Source: Microbacteriaceae bacterium (GTDB lineage: Bacteria > Actinomycetota > Actinomycetes > Actinomycetales > Microbacteriaceae). Taken from it: DNA of 7,953 nucleotides. The notes under the pieces are model-generated. The model saw nothing but the letters and a program-made list of their open reading frames with translations, was not told the origin of the DNA and ran no database searches. Made by a program: the position numbers and the translations under genes. Shown here in pieces: positions 1-7,894 of the stretch. The DNA lies in assembly GCA_947455385.1 (NCBI GenBank), contig CANGNR010000053.1, positions 1-7,953 on the forward strand, in the 5' to 3' direction. Numbering within the stretch: the stretch's first letter is position 1; the number at the start of each line of letters is the position of its first letter.

Positions 1-1413
1 AACCAAGACCTTTCAGCTTGGAACACCTCTAATGTCACTGACATGTCGGGCATGTTCAGAGATACAGCATTCAACGGCGACATTTCTGGCTGGGACACCA
101 GCAATGTGGCGAGCATGCGCGAAATGTTTGCAGAGGACCAGGTCTTCAACCAGCCAATCGGCACCTGGGATACGTCCAAGGTAACCGATTTCTCGTGGAT
201 GTTCCGCAGCGCCACTTCGTTTAACCAGCCGATTGGCTCGTGGAACACCGGAAGCGCAATCTTCATGGACGGCGTCATCAACAACGCCCAGTCATTCAAC
301 CAACCGATTGCAAGTTGGAACACTTCGCACGTGACCACCATGCGCCAGATGATTCAGGGTGCTAACTCGTTCACCTATTCGCTAAACGGGTGGGACACCT
401 CTCAGGTCAAAGACATGTGGGCGATGTTCTACCAGTCTCACTACAACGGAGACATCAGCGCCTGGGACACCGGCAATGTTGAGAACATGAGCCTGATGTT
501 CACGGGCTCTGACTTCAACAGAGATATCTCTAACTGGGATGTCTCCCACGTCACCGACATGAGCAGCATGTTCCAAGACAGCCACGCCTTCAACCAACCG
601 ATCGGCAACTGGAACACGGCATCCCTGGTGAACGCCAACGGCATGTTCGCGGGAGCCCAGGCCTTCAACCAGTCCCTCGATGGCTGGAACACCCCGAACC
701 TGCAGTATGCGCAGAATATGTTCGCGAGTACGCAGGCCTTCAACGGGTCGCTCAACGGCTGGAACACGAGCAGCCTGCAGTACACCGACGGCATGTTTGG
801 CTACGCGCAGGCTTTCAACCAGCCATTGGGCAACTGGGACTTCAGCCACGTGACTAGTGCCAGCGGCATGTTCCATGACACTCCCGTGTTCAACCAAGAC
901 CTCAGTGCCTGGAACACGAGCAGTCTGGTCAACGCGTCCGGTATGTTCCAGAGTTCGGTTGCGTTCAACCAGCCGGTCAACACTTGGGACATGTCGAACG
1001 TTCAGTACATGAGCCAGATGTTCGAAAACACCCAGTCATTCAACCAGCCCGTTAACGACTGGGATGTTTCGAAGGTTCAGAACATGGGCGGCGTCTTCAG
1101 GACCACCCAGAAGTTCAACCAGTCGCTTTCTAAATGGAACATGTCGAACGTCACCAACACCGACGCCATGTTCTTTGGCGCCAGCGCCTTCAACCAGGAT
1201 CTCTCGAACTGGGACTTCAGCCACGTGACCTCGGCATACGCCATGTTCTATGACGCCAGCGCTTTCAACGGCGACGTCTCAACCTGGAACACCACAAGCC
1301 TGCAGAACATGAGCGCTATGTTCGACTCGGCCGTTAAGTTTCGTCAGGACCTCAGCGGCTGGCAGTTGCCAAACCTGCACTGGGCAGACAATGCCCTGAA
1401 CTGGACTCACATG
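1..1413 (+). repeat. BspA/DUF285-type tandem repeat array (about 19 units of 75 nt)
   Basis: The translation repeats a 25-residue unit, roughly F-N-x-(P/D/S)-(I/L/V)-x-x-W-(D/N)-x-S-x-(V/L)-x-x-M-x-x-M-F-x-x-(A/S)-x-x. I count one unit cut by the window edge and 18 further units, the last starting at nt 1339. Two units (starting FTYSL and YNGDI, about nt 370-513) have 24 residues. The FNQ/FNG start, the invariant Trp and the late Met-Phe pair match the bacterial surface-protein repeat family (Pfam DUF285, TIGR02167 type), a leucine-rich-repeat-like solenoid. The last unit has lost the Met-Phe pair, as expected for a terminal repeat. DNA identity between units is partial, so the array is diverged and not freshly amplified. 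The true copy number is unknown because the array continues upstream. Confidence 0.93.
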
Positions 1414-4400
1414 AGCCCGACCCAGTACTCCGACTTCTTGGTCTCGCTAGACAACCAGGGCATTCACAACGTCAGCTTGGGTGCATACGGTCGTCGCTAC
1501 ATGGACACCGCAGTGGCCGCTCGTGAAGACCTCACCCAGAACCTGGGTTGGAACATCTACTCTGATGCACCATTCGCTTGGCAGACCACTGAGCTCAGCG
1601 GAGACGCTGTTGCCGCCGACATTGAACTCGGCCAGTCGCTAGCCGATTCGTCGATTAGCGGCGTCCACAGTGTCGACACCCCGGGAACCTTTGCGTTCAC
1701 CGACCCGAGCATCGTGCCAGTCAGTTTTCCATACGAGGCAAGCGTGACCTTCACGCCAGACGACGCCGACAACTGGTTGCCAGTGGTGTTCACCGTGACG
1801 GTTCACCAGGCACAGGCCTCGCACAGCCTGTCGTTCAACACCGACCCAGCGGCAGCTTGGGTATTCGGTCAGATTCACGACGCCAGCGCGTCGCTCAGCG
1901 CGGGCAATGGCACGATCAACTACAGCATTCTTAGCGGAAACTGTTCGATCGACGAGAATGGCCAGCTGACCGCAATCAGAGCGGGAGACTGTTCATATAG
2001 GGCAGCGGTCGATGCAGATGCTACCTACCTGGCAACCAGCCTGGATGGCACTTCGCACGCCTCGGCACTCGCGCCGGGTGTTGCGCAGAACCTGCTTGCC
2101 ACCCCGACAGACACCTCGGTTCAGATCAACTGGGATGTGCCTGCCGACGACGGCGGCCAGGACCTAACCGGTTACGGTGTCAATCTTTACGACTCGAATG
2201 GCGGAATAGTCGACGGTTGCGAGACCAGCAGCCTCGAGTGTGATTTCACCAATCTGACCCCAGACAGCGACTATACGGTCGAGATCTTCTCGAGCAACGG
2301 CAACTTCAACTCCGTGGCAGCAACGACCTCCTTCCACACCGCAGCCACCGTGGCGTATCCACCGTTGACCATCGATCAAAACCCAGAGCTTGCCGACATC
2401 AGTTACGGCCAGACCCTGGGCGAGGCAACCCTCACTGGTGGCTCGGCAAACGTGGCGGGCTCCTTCGCGGTTGCGAACCCCGCAGATGTGCTCGACGCTG
2501 GCGACCAGTCGGTTGACGTCGTGTTCACCCCGGATGACCAGGTTCACTACTCGAACCAGACCATCCAGGTGCCACTGCACATCAACCAGGCGGCTCGCAC
2601 CCTGACCATTTCGGCGCCAGGCGCCAACAACTGGCAGGTCGGCGACCACCTTCAGCTCAACGCGCTGATTAGCGGTGGAGCCGGCAACGTGCAGTTCAGC
2701 GTGACCAGCGGCACCTGTGTGATCGAAAACAACAACGAACTCGTTGCCGCCATCGCTGGCGAAGACTGTGTCGTTGCGGCATTGGTCACGGGCGACCCTA
2801 ACTTCAACGACGCAAACGACACCATCACGCTGTCTGCCGCCGCGAAGCCAACGGGCACCCCGACGATCCTGAGCCTGCCGAGCGCATCCGGGTTGTATGC
2901 CGGTGACCCGCTCTCGAGCGTTGCGCTTGACGGTGGCTCTGCCGACGTACCGGGCACCTGGTCGTGGCAGAACCCTGGCCAGACCCTAACCGGCGGCGAC
3001 CACTCGGTCGTGGTTGAGTTCACCCCGGATGACCAGGTCAACTACACCTCGATCACCGCAAACATCACCGTGCACGCCGAACTCAAGTGGCGCGCCATCC
3101 AGTTCACGGGCAACAATGCTTGGCCTTGGCTCTATGGCACCGACTGGGATGGCGCTGCGGCTCCAATGGAGGGCGCCGGCGCGGTCAGCTACCACGTCGT
3201 CTCTGGTGCCTGCACCGTTGACGCAAACGGAGTGGTCAAGGCAACTCGCGCAAACGAGACCTGCGTTTACAACTCTTCGGTTGCCTCTGACGGCACCTAC
3301 ATCGCGCTGTCGCAGGACTTCTCGATGGGCGCGACTCCTGTTGCCCCTTCGGTTGCCAGAAACGTGCACGCATCGCCTTTGATCAACGCGATTCACGTCA
3401 ACTGGGATGCCCCGAGCTTCGATGGTGGCACCGACGTGTACCACTACGTTGCTACCGCAACCGCTAGTGACGGAACCACCGCTTCGTGCGACGCGTTCTT
3501 TGCGCTCGAGTGTGACATCAACGGTCTGACCGCCGACACCGCATACTCGGTGACGGTCATCGCAAGCAACGGTTCGGCCTACTCGGGCGACTCGCAGGCT
3601 GTTTCGACCCGCACCCTTGCCGAAAACGGCGGCGGTGGCGGCAACGGTGGCGGCGGAAACGGTGGCGCGGTTGACGCACCGATCGGCCAAAACCCAACCG
3701 CCAGCGACATCACCTACGGCCAGAGCCTCACGGCTTCGAACCTCACCGGTGGCTACGGCGCCGATGTTGCTGGAACCTTCGAGTTTGCCGACCCTTCGGC
3801 AGTGCTCTCGGCCGGTGACCACTCGGTTGCCGTCGTGTTCACGCCGGCTGATCTGGCTGCCTACAACCCGGTCACCATTCACGTGAACGTGCACGTCAAC
3901 AAGGCGACCCGCGGGCTCGACATCGATGCCGGCAATGGCGTCTGGCACTTCGGTGCACCTCGCCCGGTCAACGTCAGCCCTTCGGCCGGTAGCGGCCAGG
4001 TTCACTTCTTGGTGGCCCAGGGTTCGTGTGTCGTCGATGCCAACGGCAATGTCACCACCGCGGTGGCAAACGAGGTCTGCGTTATCGGCGTCTCGGTTGA
4101 TGCCGACGACAACTACACCGCGGCGACCAACGCATTCAGCCTGACCGCCGTGCGCGACAACCAGGCTGGCCCGGTTGACGTAGTGGTCTCGCAGGTGCCG
4201 AGCGCATCCTCGATTAGCTACGGTGCGCCGCTTTCGGCATCGCACCTCAGCGGTGGCGCGGTTGACGCATCCGGTTCGTTTGCATTCGTCGACGACTCGG
4301 CGGTCTTGACCCCTGGCGACCACAGCGTCGCGGTGGTCTTCACCCCGGATGACACCGACGCCTTCAACCCTGTGACAGTGCAGGTTACCGTTCACGTCAC

Positions 4401-6624
4401 CAAGGCGGCTCGCACCATCGCGATCACCGGCGGATCCGGCACCTGGACCTTTGGCCACAAGCTCGACCTAGCCGGCGAACCGTCGGTTGGTGGCGGAGCG
4501 GTCAGGTTCTCGCTCGCCGGCGACGCCAATGGCGCCTGTGCAATCAACGGTTCGACCGGAGTGCTCTCTGCGAGCGTTGCCGCGACCTGCGTTGTGACAG
4601 CATCCGTTGCTGCCGACTCGCTGTATGAGGCGGCTAGCACGCAGAAGTCGTTCACCATGCACGCGGTTGCTCCTGGTGCGCCTGTGGTGACCAGCGCTCG
4701 AGCCAGTGGCAACGACATCATCGTTGACTGGAACGCACCAAGCAACGGCGGCTCGCCGATCACTGGATACAGCGTGACCGCGACCGGTGGCGGCAAGACC
4801 TACACCTGCTCGACCACCTCGGCAACGGTTTGCACAATTGCCAACGTAGAGACCGGTGTCGAATACAAGGTCACCGTGGTTGCACGCAATGCCAGCGCGG
4901 CCGGACTTTCGGCAGTGTCAGCAGTGCAGACCGTCAAGGTAGCGGCTACGACCGGCGGGGATGTAAACCCGACGCCGAACCCAACGACCGAGCCGACCGC
5001 GGATCCAACCGCGTCGCCAGAGCCAACGACTTCGGCTAGCCCTGAGCCGACGGTGAGTGCATCGCCTGAGGTTTCGGCCACGCCAGACGTGTCTGCCTCG
5101 CCAGACGCAGGCGGCACGGGCTCGACGCCGCACGTTGATCAACGAAAACTGCCTGCCGTGAACCCGGCCGTCGATGCCCCGCAGCAAACCGCGAATGACA
5201 TCGTCACCACAGTGGTCACCGCGGTTGCTGCTGCTGCGGCAGGTGCTGCCGCAGCCGGTGCCGCCGCTGGAGCTGCCGGGGCTGGTGCCGCCGGCTCTGC
5301 TGGCGCAGGAGGCGCAGGCCCATCGGGCTCTGGCGGGTCTTCTCCTTCTCGTGGCTCTTCGCCATCAAAGTCGGAGTCGAATGACCCTGCAGAGTCTGCG
5401 GCTGAGACTCGACACCTTAGCCACCTGTCTAAGGGCCGACTCGATGGCTCGGTTAACCTAGCCAGTAGCGCCTGGGGCGACCGACTGCCACTGTGGTCGA
5501 TGGCTGCTTTGATTGCCTTTGACGCGCAACCGAAACGCTTCGCACGATCGTTCGCACCGGTCTTTCCGCTCGGCGCAAAGATTTTTGCCGACGCAACCTA
5601 CCTTCGGGCAATGCTCGGCAGCTTCTCGCTGGTCTTTGCACTCGTAGCTGCCGTTCTGGGTGCTATTGGCGTGAACCAGTCGGCGGGCTTACTCCTGTTG
5701 CCTTCGGTTGGAATCGTCGCGGGAATCGCCTTCATCGGTGCGCTGGATGCTCTTGCCGGCGCGATTGGTGCGGTCATCCTTGTCGCTGGTCTTGCCGCAA
5801 CCGCAGGTGTTTACTCGGCTGGTGACTTCAGATTCCTGATGGCGCTCCTGGCCCTAGGCGTGACACCACGTCTGGTTGCTGGCGCTTTCAGAACTCTGCG
5901 TCGCAAGGCCGCAAACACAATGGACCACTGGTGGGAGCGATTCTTCGACATCACCGTGACCCCGATGATCGGTTTCTGGGCGGCTGGGCAGATTATTAGC
6001 CTCATGCCTTCGCTGGCTGGTGTTGCGATTCCGGTGGATGACTTCAAGGTGGCCGTTCCGGTTGCTGTCGCCGCTGGTCTGGCAATCCGTGTTGTTCTCG
6101 AAGAGGTAGCCTCGCGTCTCTACCCGGCGCGTGTTGAGGCCACTCAGCCAGAGGCCCTGCCGGCCGCTCCGGCCGCGCAGCAACTGCTTTCGACGTTGCT
6201 CCGAGCTCTGGTCTTTGGATTCCTGGCAAGTGCGCTCATCGGCTTCGACTGGCACGTGGTTCTCGGTTCGATCCTGTTCGTGGTTCCGAACATCCTCGGT
6301 CTGATTCAGCACCGTTTGCCAAACTCGAGCAAGCTGCACCAGGTGCTGCCTTCGGGTCTCGTGAACCTTTCGTTCTCGCTTGCCATTGGTGGTCTGATGC
6401 TTGGTCTGCTCGTCGAGAGCATGGGCACAAGCCCTGATCTGGCGCGCATTGGCTTCGTGGTTCTGCCGCTGCCATCGCTGATCATCAGTGTGCTTCGCGT
6501 GTTCGGGCGTGCACCGAAGGCTGGCGAGCAGGTATGGTGGCAGAGGCCAAAGTTTAAGGCGGTTTATCGCCTTGGCGGCATCGCGTTACTCGTGATTGTG
6601 GCCAAGTTGATTCACCTCTTCTAG
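1..6624 (+). CDS. Giant BspA-repeat surface protein with Ig-like/FN3 stalk and polytopic membrane C-terminus (5' partial)
   Basis: The frame is already open at base 1 and in mid-repeat, so the true start and any signal peptide lie upstream; 2207 residues are visible, ending at TAG 6622-6624. In window residue numbers: 1-471 BspA/DUF285 (Listeria-Bacteroides type) 25-residue repeats; 472-528 array cap; 529-1651 beta-sandwich-like stalk with three fibronectin type III domains; 1656-1710 Pro/Thr/Ser linker; 1734-1772 Ala/Gly-rich hydrophobic stretch; about 1829-2207 multi-pass membrane region. Family knowledge: BspA repeats occur in bacterial surface proteins that often bind host or matrix ligands, and FN3/Ig-like arrays act as spacers. 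Inferred role: surface adhesin or receptor; the ligand is unknown. Attachment by several membrane helices instead of an LPxTG motif is unusual. All 16 cysteines sit in the stalk. There is no internal stop or frameshift. rlmN starts 10 nt downstream and is probably coupled. The modular description is firm; the function is not. Confidence 0.93.
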   Translation, partial: NQDLSAWNTSNVTDMSGMFRDTAFNGDISGWDTSNVASMREMFAEDQVFNQPIGTWDTSKVTDFSWMFRSATSFNQPIGSWNTGSAIFMDGVINNAQSFNQPIASWNTSHVTTMRQMIQGANSFTYSLNGWDTSQVKDMWAMFYQSHYNGDISAWDTGNVENMSLMFTGSDFNRDISNWDVSHVTDMSSMFQDSHAFNQPIGNWNTASLVNANGMFAGAQAFNQSLDGWNTPNLQYAQNMFASTQAFNGSLNGWNTSSLQYTDGMFGYAQAFNQPLGNWDFSHVTSASGMFHDTPVFNQDLSAWNTSSLVNASGMFQSSVAFNQPVNTWDMSNVQYMSQMFENTQSFNQPVNDWDVSKVQNMGGVFRTTQKFNQSLSKWNMSNVTNTDAMFFGASAFNQDLSNWDFSHVTSAYAMFYDASAFNGDVSTWNTTSLQNMSAMFDSAVKFRQDLSGWQLPNLHWADNALNWTHMSPTQYSDFLVSLDNQGIHNVSLGAYGRRYMDTAVAAREDLTQNLGWNIYSDAPFAWQTTELSGDAVAADIELGQSLADSSISGVHSVDTPGTFAFTDPSIVPVSFPYEASVTFTPDDADNWLPVVFTVTVHQAQASHSLSFNTDPAAAWVFGQIHDASASLSAGNGTINYSILSGNCSIDENGQLTAIRAGDCSYRAAVDADATYLATSLDGTSHASALAPGVAQNLLATPTDTSVQINWDVPADDGGQDLTGYGVNLYDSNGGIVDGCETSSLECDFTNLTPDSDYTVEIFSSNGNFNSVAATTSFHTAATVAYPPLTIDQNPELADISYGQTLGEATLTGGSANVAGSFAVANPADVLDAGDQSVDVVFTPDDQVHYSNQTIQVPLHINQAARTLTISAPGANNWQVGDHLQLNALISGGAGNVQFSVTSGTCVIENNNELVAAIAGEDCVVAALVTGDPNFNDANDTITLSAAAKPTGTPTILSLPSASGLYAGDPLSSVALDGGSADVPGTWSWQNPGQTLTGGDHSVVVEFTPDDQVNYTSITANITVHAELKWRAIQFTGNNAWPWLYGTDWDGAAAPMEGAGAVSYHVVSGACTVDANGVVKATRANETCVYNSSVASDGTYIALSQDFSMGATPVAPSVARNVHASPLINAIHVNWDAPSFDGGTDVYHYVATATASDGTTASCDAFFALECDINGLTADTAYSVTVIASNGSAYSGDSQAVSTRTLAENGGGGGNGGGGNGGAVDAPIGQNPTASDITYGQSLTASNLTGGYGADVAGTFEFADPSAVLSAGDHSVAVVFTPADLAAYNPVTIHVNVHVNKATRGLDIDAGNGVWHFGAPRPVNVSPSAGSGQVHFLVAQGSCVVDANGNVTTAVANEVCVIGVSVDADDNYTAATNAFSLTAVRDNQAGPVDVVVSQVPSASSISYGAPLSASHLSGGAVDASGSFAFVDDSAVLTPGDHSVAVVFTPDDTDAFNPVTVQVTVHVTKAARTIAITGGSGTWTFGHKLDLAGEPSVGGGAVRFSLAGDANGACAINGSTGVLSASVAATCVVTASVAADSLYEAASTQKSFTMHAVAPGAPVVTSARASGNDIIVDWNAPSNGGSPITGYSVTATGGGKTYTCSTTSATVCTIANVETGVEYKVTVVARNASAAGLSAVSAVQTVKVAATTGGDVNPTPNPTTEPTADPTASPEPTTSASPEPTVSASPEVSATPDVSASPDAGGTGSTPHVDQRKLPAVNPAVDAPQQTANDIVTTVVTAVAAAAAGAAAAGAAAGAAGAGAAGSAGAGGAGPSGSGGSSPSRGSSPSKSESNDPAESAAETRHLSHLSKGRLDGSVNLASSAWGDRLPLWSMAALIAFDAQPKRFARSFAPVFPLGAKIFADATYLRAMLGSFSLVFALVAAVLGAIGVNQSAGLLLLPSVGIVAGIAFIGALDALAGAIGAVILVAGLAATAGVYSAGDFRFLMALLALGVTPRLVAGAFRTLRRKAANTMDHWWERFFDITVTPMIGFWAAGQIISLMPSLAGVAIPVDDFKVAVPVAVAAGLAIRVVLEEVASRLYPARVEATQPEALPAAPAAQQLLSTLLRALVFGFLASALIGFDWHVVLGSILFVVPNILGLIQHRLPNSSKLHQVLPSGLVNLSFSLAIGGLMLGLLVESMGTSPDLARIGFVVLPLPSLIISVLRVFGRAPKAGEQVWWQRPKFKAVYRLGGIALLVIVAKLIHLF
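1414..1584 (+). other. C-terminal cap of the BspA repeat array
   Basis: About 57 residues directly after the last repeat break the 25-residue pattern. They contain a helical-looking segment (YSDFLVSL), then a Gly/Tyr segment ([11 protein letters not shown]), an Ala-rich helix (AVAAREDL) and an N-L-G-W strand. Sequences of this kind (a short helix around a Tyr-x-x-Leu-Leu core, R-Y-x-x-x-A-A-x-A-R, then GW) are common just after DUF285 arrays in other bacterial surface proteins. I infer that it closes the solenoid. It is part of the CDS and not a separate gene. Confidence 0.6.
2071..2352 (+). other. Fibronectin type III domain 1
   Basis: The segment opens with Ala-Pro-Gly and a Q-N-L strand. 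It then has the conserved Trp of strand B (codon 2131, INWDVP), D-D-G-G and L-T-G-Y (strand C), a C-x6-C pair, the L-T-P-D-S-D-Y turn with its Tyr, and the V-E-I-F-S-S-N-G strand. This is the classical FN3 pattern W...Y...L.P.T.Y.V.V.A.N. The cysteine pair is an addition to the usual fold and probably forms a disulfide outside the cell. Role: spacer or binding module. Confidence 0.85.
3340..3624 (+). other. Fibronectin type III domain 2
   Basis: The domain shows V-A-P-S start residues, a strand-B Trp (codon 3403, VNWDAP), D-G-G-T-D, a C-x7-C pair, L-T-A-D-T-A-Y and V-T-V-I-A-S-N-G. It ends just before a glycine-rich linker. Its layout matches FN3 domain 1, including the cysteine pair, and it follows the third A-B pair of the stalk. 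Confidence 0.85.
3625..3669 (+). repeat. Poly-glycine/asparagine linker
   Basis: The codons encode Asn, five Gly, Asn, four Gly, Asn, two Gly and Ala. At the DNA level this is a run of GGN triplets. It lies between FN3 domain 2 and the fourth A domain and probably acts as a flexible hinge, dividing the stalk into ABC-AB-ABC and AB-ABC halves. Runs of GGN triplets can slip in replication, so length variation between strains is plausible. Confidence 0.85.
4669..4953 (+). other. Fibronectin type III domain 3
   Basis: This is the last folded stalk domain: A-P-G-A-P start, V-D-W-N-A-P with the conserved Trp, N-G-G-S-P-I-T-G-Y, a C-x7-C pair, V-E-T-G-V-E-Y and V-T-V-V-A-R-N. It is the closest of the three to a textbook bacterial FN3 domain. 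It is followed at once by the Pro/Thr/Ser linker. Confidence 0.9.
4966..5130 (+). repeat. Pro/Thr/Ser/Glu-rich low-complexity linker
   Basis: About 55 residues are dominated by Pro, Thr, Ser, Ala, Glu and Asp in short imperfect repeats (PTxDPT, SPEPT, SASPE, SATPD, SASPD). Such acidic Pro/Thr-rich segments typically span the cell wall in Gram-positive surface proteins. Its place between the folded stalk and the hydrophobic C-terminal part fits a wall-spanning role. That role is inferred from position and composition. Confidence 0.8.
5200..5316 (+). other. Ala/Gly-rich hydrophobic segment (possible first membrane helix)
   Basis: The segment begins I-V-T-T-V-V-T-A-V and continues as almost uninterrupted Ala and Gly, before turning into a Ser/Gly/Lys-rich hydrophilic stretch (about 5317-5480). 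The first 25 or so residues are uncharged and long enough to cross a membrane. High Ala/Gly content makes this uncertain, and it could instead be a flexible or helical linker. Whether it crosses the membrane decides the sidedness of the following Ser-rich segment. Confidence 0.5.
5485..6621 (+). other. C-terminal polytopic membrane domain (about 10-11 helices)
   Basis: By eye the hydrophobic segments lie near 5611-5673, 5683-5745, 5749-5814, 5827-5889, 5950-6015, 6049-6110, 6199-6249, 6256-6306, 6358-6420, 6442-6504 and 6571-6621. Positively charged loops (PKRFAR before the first; RTLRRK and DHWWER near 5890-5945; [17 protein letters not shown] near 6508-6555) are candidate cytoplasmic loops under the positive-inside rule. 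The domain has no cysteine. I do not recognise the family; it shows no CDP-diglyceride synthase signature, although membrane enzymes of that kind are often encoded near rlmN. It could be a pure anchor, a transporter-like or sensory module, or part of an export device. Confidence 0.8.
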
Positions 6625-6627
6625 GAG
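6623..6627 (+). promoter_or_regulatory. Shine-Dalgarno of rlmN overlapping the upstream stop codon
   Basis: AGGAG begins inside the TAG stop codon of the giant gene and ends 7 nt before the ATG at 6635. Strength and spacing support that ATG over the in-frame Met at 6656. The overlap suggests that ribosomes finishing the surface protein feed initiation of rlmN. There is no room for a separate promoter or a terminator between the genes, though a promoter inside the upstream gene is possible. Confidence 0.85.
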
Positions 6628-6634
6628 CCTCCCC

Positions 6635-7840
6635 ATGGCCGAGCGCCGTCAAGTAATGCCAGCCACCGAAGGCTGGACGCAAAAGCGCGACGCCGAGGGG
6701 CGACCACTGCTGCAGTTTGCCGAGCCAAAACGCGGCAAGCCGCCGGTGCATTTGGCTGATTTGACGCCATCCGAGCGCATTGAACGCGTCAAGGAGCTGG
6801 GCCTGCCGGGCTTCAGGGCTAAGCAGATCGCGAAGCACTACTTTGAGCACTACACGAGTGACCCGGCGCGGATGACCGACTTGCCGGCCGATGGCCGCGA
6901 AGAGCTCGTCGCCGGGCTTCTGCCGACGCTCATGACCTCGCTGCGCTCGCTCAAGACCGACAAGCAAGACACCATTAAGTTTCTCTGGAAGCTACACGAT
7001 GGCGCGCTGGTTGAGTCGGTGCTCATGAGGTATCCGGGCCGCATCACGCTGTGCGTCAGCTCGCAGGCCGGCTGCGGCATGAACTGCCCGTTCTGTGCAA
7101 CCGGCCAGGCCGGGCTCACCCGCAACCTGAGCGCCGCCGAGATTGTCGACCAGGTGGTTCGCGCCAACGAGGCCATCGCTCGCGGTGATCTCGGCGGAAC
7201 CAAGCGCAAGCCGGGCGAAGACCCCGAGCGCGTCAACAACATCGTGTTTATGGGCATGGGCGAGCCGCTGGCCAACTATGCGAGACTCATGTCGGCCATT
7301 CGCACCATGGTTGCTCCGCAGCCCGACGGCCTTGGCATGAGCGCCCGCAACATCACGGTTTCGACCGTCGGCCTGGTGCCTGCCATCGGCAAGCTTGCCG
7401 CCGAAGACCTGCCGCTCACCTTTGCGCTTTCGCTGCACGCCCCAGACGACGAGCTGCGCGACGAGCTGATTCCGGTTAATGACCGCTGGAAGGTCGATGA
7501 GGCGCTCGATGCCGCCTATGACTATTTCGCTAAGACCGGCCGCCGCGTTTCGATCGAATACGCGCTGATCAAAGACATGAACGACCACGGATGGCGCGCC
7601 GACTTGCTCGCCAAGAAGCTCAATGCGCGAGGCCGAGGTTGGGTGCACGTGAACCCGATTCCACTCAACCCGACGCCGGGCTCCATCTGGACCGCGTCGA
7701 CCCCAGAGGTGACGCGTGAGTTCATCGCCCGGCTCGAGGCAGCAGGCGTGCCCGCCACGCTGCGCGACACCCGCGGCAAAGAGATCGACGGCGCGTGCGG
7801 GCAACTCGCTGCTGCCGATGGCTCGGCTGCCGACGCTTAA
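6635..7840 (+). CDS. rlmN: 23S rRNA (adenine(2503)-C(2))-methyltransferase RlmN
   Basis: A 401-residue radical SAM enzyme that methylates C2 of A2503 in 23S rRNA at the peptidyl-transferase centre; in E. coli it also acts on A37 of some tRNAs. The iron-sulfur cluster motif C-x3-C-x2-C is at Cys147, Cys151 and Cys154 (CGMNCPFC). Cys140 (in CVSSQAGC) corresponds to E. coli Cys118, and Cys388 in the C-terminal ACGQL motif corresponds to the methyl-carrying Cys355, so the full ping-pong mechanism is supported. Other family marks are the SAM-binding GMGEP at 207-211, SLHAP at 266-270 and NPIPLNP at 340-346. The N-terminal part holds the usual helical RNA-binding region ([18 protein letters not shown]). 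Length is slightly above the E. coli 384. Start chosen at ATG 6635 for its Shine-Dalgarno. The protein is cytoplasmic and the gene looks intact. Base composition is more GC-rich than the repeat array upstream. Confidence 0.97.
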   Translation: MAERRQVMPATEGWTQKRDAEGRPLLQFAEPKRGKPPVHLADLTPSERIERVKELGLPGFRAKQIAKHYFEHYTSDPARMTDLPADGREELVAGLLPTLMTSLRSLKTDKQDTIKFLWKLHDGALVESVLMRYPGRITLCVSSQAGCGMNCPFCATGQAGLTRNLSAAEIVDQVVRANEAIARGDLGGTKRKPGEDPERVNNIVFMGMGEPLANYARLMSAIRTMVAPQPDGLGMSARNITVSTVGLVPAIGKLAAEDLPLTFALSLHAPDDELRDELIPVNDRWKVDEALDAAYDYFAKTGRRVSIEYALIKDMNDHGWRADLLAKKLNARGRGWVHVNPIPLNPTPGSIWTASTPEVTREFIARLEAAGVPATLRDTRGKEIDGACGQLAAADGSAADA

Positions 7841-7867
7841 ACGTCTGACCCTGCTGCAATCCTGAGT

Positions 7868-7886
7868 CGTAAGCACTTCGCTTGCG
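7868..7886 (+). other. Small stem-loop after rlmN
   Basis: CGTAAGC (7868-7874) pairs with GCTTGCG (7880-7886) around a 5-nt loop: a 7-bp stem with one G-U pair. No T-tract follows directly; the nearest T-rich stretch is at 7922-7936. It is therefore not a canonical intrinsic terminator. It may be a weak attenuator or mRNA-end structure, or chance. Confidence 0.3.
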
Positions 7887-7894
7887 CTGACGGA

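Larger units (their letters stand above)
1585..4953 (+). repeat. Stalk of alternating Ig-like modules, order ABC-AB-ABC-AB-ABC
   Basis: Two domain types alternate. Type A (about 78-81 residues) has a Y-G-x-x-L start, a G-x-F/W-x-(F/W) strand, then G-D-x-S-V-x-V-x-FTP-D/A-D and a closing V-x-V-H. Copies lie at 1585-1818, 2353-2595, 2851-3084, 3670-3909 and 4171-4410. Type B (about 84-87 residues) starts with an alternating hydrophobic strand, has a central W-x-x-G, and has two Cys 15-16 residues apart flanking an N-G or N-N turn. Copies lie at 1819-2070, 2596-2850, 3085-3339, 3910-4170 and 4411-4668. Fibronectin III domains (C) follow the first, third and fifth pairs. A and B resemble bacterial Ig-like/MBG-type beta-sandwich domains of surface proteins; the exact family needs a profile search. 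Boundaries are good to a few residues. Confidence 0.8.

Noticed and set aside
43..45. ATG at 43 as the start of the giant gene
   Set aside because: The frame is open before it and bases 1-42 encode a well-formed part of a BspA repeat, so this Met is the internal conserved Met of a unit.
3628..3666. G-quadruplex or CRISPR-like repeat in the GGN run
   Set aside because: The short GG tracts are fully explained by glycine codons of a hinge, and there is no repeat-spacer structure.
2986..4458. Long minus-strand open frame opposite the stalk
   Set aside because: Its translation is Arg/Val/Gly-rich without domain features and mirrors the codon bias and repeats of the plus-strand gene. It is a shadow frame, as are the other minus-strand frames, including those opposite rlmN.
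5131..6621. LPxTG-type sortase signal or lipobox at the C-terminal part
   Set aside because: No L-P-x-T-G or close variant followed by one helix and a basic tail is present. The L-P motifs seen (LPAVNP, LPAAPA) do not fit, and the end is multi-pass.
5500..6621. Membrane domain as a separate gene with an internal start (Met near 5503)
   Set aside because: The frame is continuous with no stop, and no clear Shine-Dalgarno sits before the candidate Met codons. A fused single protein is the simpler reading.
5485..6621. CdsA (phosphatidate cytidylyltransferase), which is often encoded near rlmN in actinobacteria
   Set aside because: The C-terminal CdsA signature (S-x-x-K-R ... K-D ... P-G-H-G-G-x-x-D-R-x-D) is absent.
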